This document shows, piece after piece, positions 60,926 through 64,000 of a DNA stretch of 64,000 nt. This stretch comes from Streptomyces sp. Tue 6430 (GTDB lineage Bacteria > Actinomycetota > Actinomycetes > Streptomycetales > Streptomycetaceae). The translations under genes were made by a program, and so were the position numbers. The notes beneath the pieces are model-generated. The model was not told the origin of the DNA, ran no database searches, and was given only the letters and a program-made list of their open reading frames with translations. Location of the stretch: assembly GCA_021568835.1 (NCBI GenBank), contig JAKGSH010000010.1, forward strand, positions 2,480,001-2,544,000. Reading direction: 5' to 3'. Numbering within the stretch: position 1 is the first letter of the stretch; each line of letters begins with the position of its first letter.

Positions 60926-62281
60926 TCAGGCGGTGGCCGGAGAAGGCTTGGCCGACGGCACGGGAGCGGCGGCGGGTCCGGCGAGGGCGGGCCGGAACGG
61001 TGCCAGTTCGGGCAGGGCCGGGGTGCGGTCGGCGTGCCGGTTGCAGGTGTTCACGGCCTGGCGGAGGGAGGTGTGCGGAGCACGGATGCGGTGCCAGCCG
61101 CCGGAGGAGTCACCCGCAATCGCGATCCCCCGCATCTCGGCCGGGATCTGGATGGCGGCCAGGACGGCGTCCGGGGAGATGTCGCCGAAGGCCATGTTGG
61201 CGGATGTCTCGTCGTTGACGCGGTGGGCGGTGCGGCCGGTGAGCTGGGCTCGGAGCATGGTGATGCCCTTGCCGAGTTCGGAGCCGAAGCGCTGCCCGCA
61301 GATCTCCAGGTAGATGCCGGCCGCGCGGCCGAGCTGGGCGAGGCGGACCAGTGCGGTGATGATCCGGTCGCGCCGCTTCTCCTCGTCCTTGCTCGCGAAC
61401 AGGGCGAGTTCGGCGACCTCGTCGACCAGGACCACGACCGGCACGGGCCGCAGATGTTCGGGCAAGTCCCAGATGTCGGCGGCGATCTCCGCGTCCGGCA
61501 CGTCGACCGTGATCCGCTGCTGGGCACGGATGAGCTGATAGACGTCTGCCATCCGAGTCACGAGCGCGTCGAGCAGTTCGGCGGCGGTGTCGGGATTGTC
61601 GGCCAGCGCGGAGAACCGGCGGGCCAGCGGGAACAGCTCGACCCCCTGTTTGCAGTCGATGCCGACCAGGGCGACATCCATGGAGGCGAGTCCGACGACC
61701 AGGTTGCGCTGGTAGACGGACTTCCCGGATTCCGTGGCGCCGAGGGTGAGGGCGTGCGGGACGGCGCGGTAGTCGCGGTAGTGCACCGAGCCGTCCTGCC
61801 GCAGGGCGACGGGAACCCGCATGGGCCGGGTCTCGGTGGTGGCGGGCATCTGCACCCGCTTGAGAACGTCGTAGCCGGTCATCCGTACTTCCACCACGCC
61901 GGACCGCAGTTCACGCGAGGTGACGCCGTACATCGAGAAGGAGTGGCGCAGTCGGTCCGAGGCGGCGGCGACGTCGAAGGCGTCCTGTCCGGGGCGCAGC
62001 TTGAGCCGTAGGACCAGGCCGGTGCGAGTCGGCCGCAACCGCAAAATGCGCGGTGGACGGGACTCCGGCATAGGGCGGTTGGTGGCCCGTGCCAGGGCGA
62101 GCCGCCATCTCGCGGGCGGTACGGTCAGCCCGCAGGCGTCCATGACGGAGCCGTACCGGACCAGAACCCGCAGCGTGGCCAGGATGATCCCGAAGGCCAG
62201 CCAGTACCAGGCGGGGCGCCGCCACCGCAGGAGACCCGCGGCGGCGACGACCAGCACCAGAGCGACCGTGAAGCCGGTCAT
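60926..62281 (-). CDS. traSA: FtsK/SpoIIIE-like conjugal transfer protein (TraSA/TraB-type)
   Basis: 451 aa. Two N-terminal TM helices (FTVALVLVVAAAGLL, AWYWLAFGIILATLRVLV), Walker A GATESGKSV (~181-189), Walker B PVVVLVDEVAEL (~290-301), and the downstream ATPase block RLAQLGRAAGIYLEICGQR. Matches the double-stranded DNA translocases of pSAM2-like AICEs. ATG at 62281; the stop of the SCO3933-like gene lies 3 bases upstream, so they are coupled. Confidence 0.93.
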   Translation of the reverse strand: MTGFTVALVLVVAAAGLLRWRRPAWYWLAFGIILATLRVLVRYGSVMDACGLTVPPARWRLALARATNRPMPESRPPRILRLRPTRTGLVLRLKLRPGQDAFDVAAASDRLRHSFSMYGVTSRELRSGVVEVRMTGYDVLKRVQMPATTETRPMRVPVALRQDGSVHYRDYRAVPHALTLGATESGKSVYQRNLVVGLASMDVALVGIDCKQGVELFPLARRFSALADNPDTAAELLDALVTRMADVYQLIRAQQRITVDVPDAEIAADIWDLPEHLRPVPVVVLVDEVAELALFASKDEEKRRDRIITALVRLAQLGRAAGIYLEICGQRFGSELGKGITMLRAQLTGRTAHRVNDETSANMAFGDISPDAVLAAIQIPAEMRGIAIAGDSSGGWHRIRAPHTSLRQAVNTCNRHADRTPALPELAPFRPALAGPAAAPVPSAKPSPATA

Positions 62282-62283
62282 GA

Positions 62284-62646
62284 TCAGGCCGCCTTCGGTC
62301 CTGCGGCGGCGTTGACGTTGGCGAGCGAGGTGACCGCGACCGCACGGAACGCGATGCCGTGCCGCTTCTGACCGTTGAAGTCGTTCTCCCACGGCCGGGC
62401 AACCAGGCCGGTGAGCGCGACCGGCGTGCCCATGGCCAGCTCACCGCTGATCCCGGGCTCCGGGACGGTGATGGACAGGATCTCCACCTCCTCGTTCGCC
62501 GCGAACATCACGTCGACCGTCATCAGCTTCGCGCCGGACTCGATGTCCATGGCGATCTCGCCCGTGCGGCGGTCCTTGACCTTGGGCTGCGGAGTCTTGG
62601 CGACCATCACGATCGCGGCGGAGGTGTCGACGGGAATCTGACGCAT
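62284..62646 (-). CDS. SCO3933 family regulatory protein
   Basis: 120 aa. MRQIPVDTSAAIVMVAKTPQ then DRRTGEIAMDIESGAKLMTVDVMF and LARPWE-like VARPWENDFNGQKRHGIAFRA. Matches the SCO3933 family in AICEs, thought to be a regulator of transfer. ATG at 62646 with GGAG upstream. First gene of the transfer operon; KorSA-like sites lie just upstream. Confidence 0.82.
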   Translation of the reverse strand: MRQIPVDTSAAIVMVAKTPQPKVKDRRTGEIAMDIESGAKLMTVDVMFAANEEVEILSITVPEPGISGELAMGTPVALTGLVARPWENDFNGQKRHGIAFRAVAVTSLANVNAAAGPKAA

Positions 62647-62680
62647 AGCAGAGCACTCCTCTATAGATGCTGAACTTCGC

Positions 62681-62698
62681 CACTCATGTACATGAGTG
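62681..62698. promoter_or_regulatory. KorSA-like site 1, CACTCATGTACATGAGTG
   Basis: Perfect 18-base palindrome, 35 bases upstream of the SCO3933-like start. Shares TACATGAG with sites 2 and 3. Confidence 0.75.
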
Positions 62699-62715
62699 AC
62701 ATGAAGAAGAGTGCA

Positions 62716-62735
62716 TGACTCCTGTACATGAGTCA
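62716..62735. promoter_or_regulatory. KorSA-like site 2, TGACTCCTGTACATGAGTCA
   Basis: Near-perfect 20-base palindrome (one mismatch), 34 bases from site 1, between the SCO3933-like and GntR genes. Confidence 0.75.
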
Positions 62736-62785
62736 ACCCGCCGCGAAGAAGAACTCGCGACGGGCTGTAAGAAGTTGAGTGAGCG

Positions 62786-63565
62786 TCAGTCGTCGGCAGG
62801 GATGCGGTACTCGAAAACGAACTGATCAGCGGCCATGAGCGTGTCGCACACCTCGACCACGAGACCCGCGGTCGTACGGGCCTCCCGGATCAGGTGAACC
62901 ACGGCAGCACCCGGGCTCAGCGCAAGCTCCGAGGCTTCCGCCTTCGAGGCCGGCCGCGCTTGCAGCGTCTCGACGAACTCCGCGAACTCATGTCCGTGAT
63001 CTTCGAGCCGGGCGTAGATGCCACCACCACCGGGGTTCTCGGCGAACAGCTCCGGGATCTCCTTCACGACGTCCCACGGCAGGTAGGACGTGGCGGTCTC
63101 GACCGGAACGCCGTTGCGGAAGTAGAGGCGCCGACGGGCCAGCACCTGCGTGCCGACGGGGACGCCCAGCCGCTGGGCGGCATCCTCGGGAGCCTCCATA
63201 GGCCCGATGTAGAGGACGCTGACCTTTGCGGTGGCGCCGGACTGGGCGGACTCCGCGAGGTAGGCCGCCTGCCCTCCCTGCCTGAGCGAGCGCCGGAAGC
63301 GATCGGAGGAGCGGTGCCGCACAGGAGGCCGGTTCTTCACGATCGAGCCCTTGCCGTGCCGGGTCTCGACGAGTCCACTCGCCCGCACCTCGGCCATGGC
63401 CTTACGGATGGTCCCGCCAGACACGCCGTAGCGATCCACCAGCTCGGATTCACTCGGCACCATGTCGCCAGGCTTCAGAACCCCCGCCCGGATCTGCTGC
63501 ACGATCTCTTCCGCGATCTGCACGTACCGAGGCCCGGCCGTGCCCCCTCCAGCAGCAGTTCCCAT
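62786..63565 (-). CDS. korSA: GntR family repressor (KorSA-like)
   Basis: 259 aa. N-terminal winged HTH YVQIAEEIVQQIRAGVLKPGDMVPSESELVDRYGVSGGTIRKAMAEVRASGLVETRHGKGS (~14-74), C-terminal UTRA domain with VPVGTQVLARRRLYFRNGVPVETATSYLPWDVV. ATG at 63565 with GAAGGA upstream. KorSA of pSAM2 represses transfer genes and itself; the matching palindromes upstream of this gene and of the transfer operon agree. Confidence 0.9.
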   Translation of the reverse strand: MGTAAGGGTAGPRYVQIAEEIVQQIRAGVLKPGDMVPSESELVDRYGVSGGTIRKAMAEVRASGLVETRHGKGSIVKNRPPVRHRSSDRFRRSLRQGGQAAYLAESAQSGATAKVSVLYIGPMEAPEDAAQRLGVPVGTQVLARRRLYFRNGVPVETATSYLPWDVVKEIPELFAENPGGGGIYARLEDHGHEFAEFVETLQARPASKAEASELALSPGAAVVHLIREARTTAGLVVEVCDTLMAADQFVFEYRIPADD

Positions 63566-63586
63566 AGTCCTTCTCTGCCTCCTAAG

Positions 63587-63606
63587 CTCCTCTACATGAG
63601 TCAACC
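63587..63606. promoter_or_regulatory. KorSA-like site 3 in the GntR/NUDIX divergent promoter
   Basis: CTCCTCTACATGAGTCAACC matches 19 of 20 bases of 62719-62738. Lies 21 bases upstream of the GntR start and covers the NUDIX start codon. Confidence 0.75.
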
Positions 63607-64000
63607 ACAGGAAGCGACACCGCCTCCCCTGCACTCCGTGTCAGTAGCCGGAGTGGTGGTGCGCGAGGACGGCCGCCTCCTGGCGATCCGCCGAGCCGAC
63701 AACGGCACCTGGGAGCTCCCCGGCGGCATCCTCGAACTCGACGAGGCCCCGGAGGCCGGCGTGGTCCGCGAGGTCCTGGAAGAGACCGGCATCCACGTCG
63801 AGGTGGACGAACTCACCGGCGTGTACAAGAACATGGTCCGAGGCGTCGTCGCGCTGGTCTTCCGCTGCAAGCCCTCCGGCGGCACGGAACGTACCTCCAG
63901 CGAGTCCACCGCCGTTTCCTGGCTCACTCCGGACGAGGTCAGCGAGCGCATGACCGAGGTCTACGCAGTCAGGCTCCTGGACGCCTTGGATGGCAACGGG
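63596..64000 (+). CDS. NUDIX hydrolase (C-terminus cut by window edge)
   Basis: At least 135 codons. NUDIX box begins LPGGILELDEAPEAGVVREV and continues LEETGI (G-x5-E-x7-REUxEExGU). N-terminus HSVSVAGVVVREDGRLLAIRRADNGTW. ATG at 63596 inside the third KorSA-like site, without a clear Shine-Dalgarno, so possibly leaderless. Divergent from korSA as in pSAM2-like elements. Hydrolyses a nucleotide diphosphate; substrate unknown. Runs off the right edge. Confidence 0.88.
   Translation, partial: MSQPQEATPPPLHSVSVAGVVVREDGRLLAIRRADNGTWELPGGILELDEAPEAGVVREVLEETGIHVEVDELTGVYKNMVRGVVALVFRCKPSGGTERTSSESTAVSWLTPDEVSERMTEVYAVRLLDALDGNG

Larger units (their letters stand above)
56115..64000. mobile_element. 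AICE (pSAM2-like integrative conjugative element), right end outside window
   Basis: Integrase, Xis, RepSA-type initiator, spread/transfer genes, FtsK-type translocase, SCO3933-like regulator, KorSA-type GntR repressor and NUDIX gene in the order of pSAM2-like elements, starting at the 3' end of tRNA-Arg. Conjugation in this class moves double-stranded DNA by a single FtsK-like protein. No frame disruption is seen inside. At least 7.8 kb; attR beyond 64000. Confidence 0.92.

Overview
The window is streptomycete chromosome. It is very GC-rich (strong G/C third-position bias), starts often use GTG or TTG, many genes overlap by 4 bases (GTGA, ATGA, TTGA), and gene order matches the conserved Streptomyces core around mscL, fruA and hrdD. 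From about 56.1 kb to the right edge lies an integrated actinomycete integrative and conjugative element (AICE).

Layout. 1-4.5 kb: an alpha/beta hydrolase (cut by the left edge) and a Baeyer-Villiger-type monooxygenase with a divergent MerR regulator, then exonuclease III and a GNAT enzyme. 4.5-13.6 kb: two paralogous NarL-type two-component systems flank a MacB-like ABC transporter and two back-to-back toxin-antitoxin modules. 13.8-15.8 kb: a membrane-anchored serine beta-lactamase-like protein. 16-22.5 kb: tRNA-Ala, the divisome protein SepX/GlpR, a GNAT protein, MogA, MoaC, the gephyrin-like Glp/MoeA protein and GalU, with 5-formyl-THF cyclo-ligase divergent. 22.6-37.8 kb: penicillin acylase family protein, K+/H+ antiporter, MFS exporter, FmdB zinc ribbon, MTA phosphorylase, a CpaB/SAF-like protein, MscL, LtrA, a P1-family peptidase, an L,D-transpeptidase lipoprotein and a DUF6227-like protein. 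37.8-42.2 kb: the fructose regulon (DeoR regulator, 1-phosphofructokinase, PTS EII). 42.4-54.2 kb: two DHA2-type MFS exporters with WYL, TetR and MarR regulators, sigma factor HrdD, a phosphinothricin acetyltransferase-like GNAT, a DODA-type dioxygenase and an M6 metalloprotease. 54.4-56.0 kb: a protein made of two IclR units. 56.08 kb: tRNA-Arg(CCT), the attachment site of the AICE.

The AICE is compact and looks intact as far as the window shows it. Integrase, Xis and a RepSA-type rolling-circle initiator are followed by spread/transfer genes (SpdD-like, a 52-aa membrane protein, a mobile element transfer protein, a DUF2637 protein), an FtsK-like DNA translocase, an SCO3933-like regulator, a GntR/KorSA repressor and a divergent NUDIX gene cut by the right edge. 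Palindromic KorSA-like sites sit in both control regions of the transfer module. The far attachment site is outside the window.

Quality warning. Eleven genes, all outside the AICE, are broken by single missing bases, nearly always one G or C short in a G/C run, and the families resume perfectly in the next frame. This is far more likely a sequencing or assembly artefact than eleven real pseudogenes. They are listed as pseudogenes, with the position of each shift and the product expected if the base is restored. I found no clearly new multi-gene system. The items most worth following are the SepX-Glp neighbourhood, the stacked toxin-antitoxin modules, the KorSA-like operators, and unexplained small reading frames downstream of hrdD.
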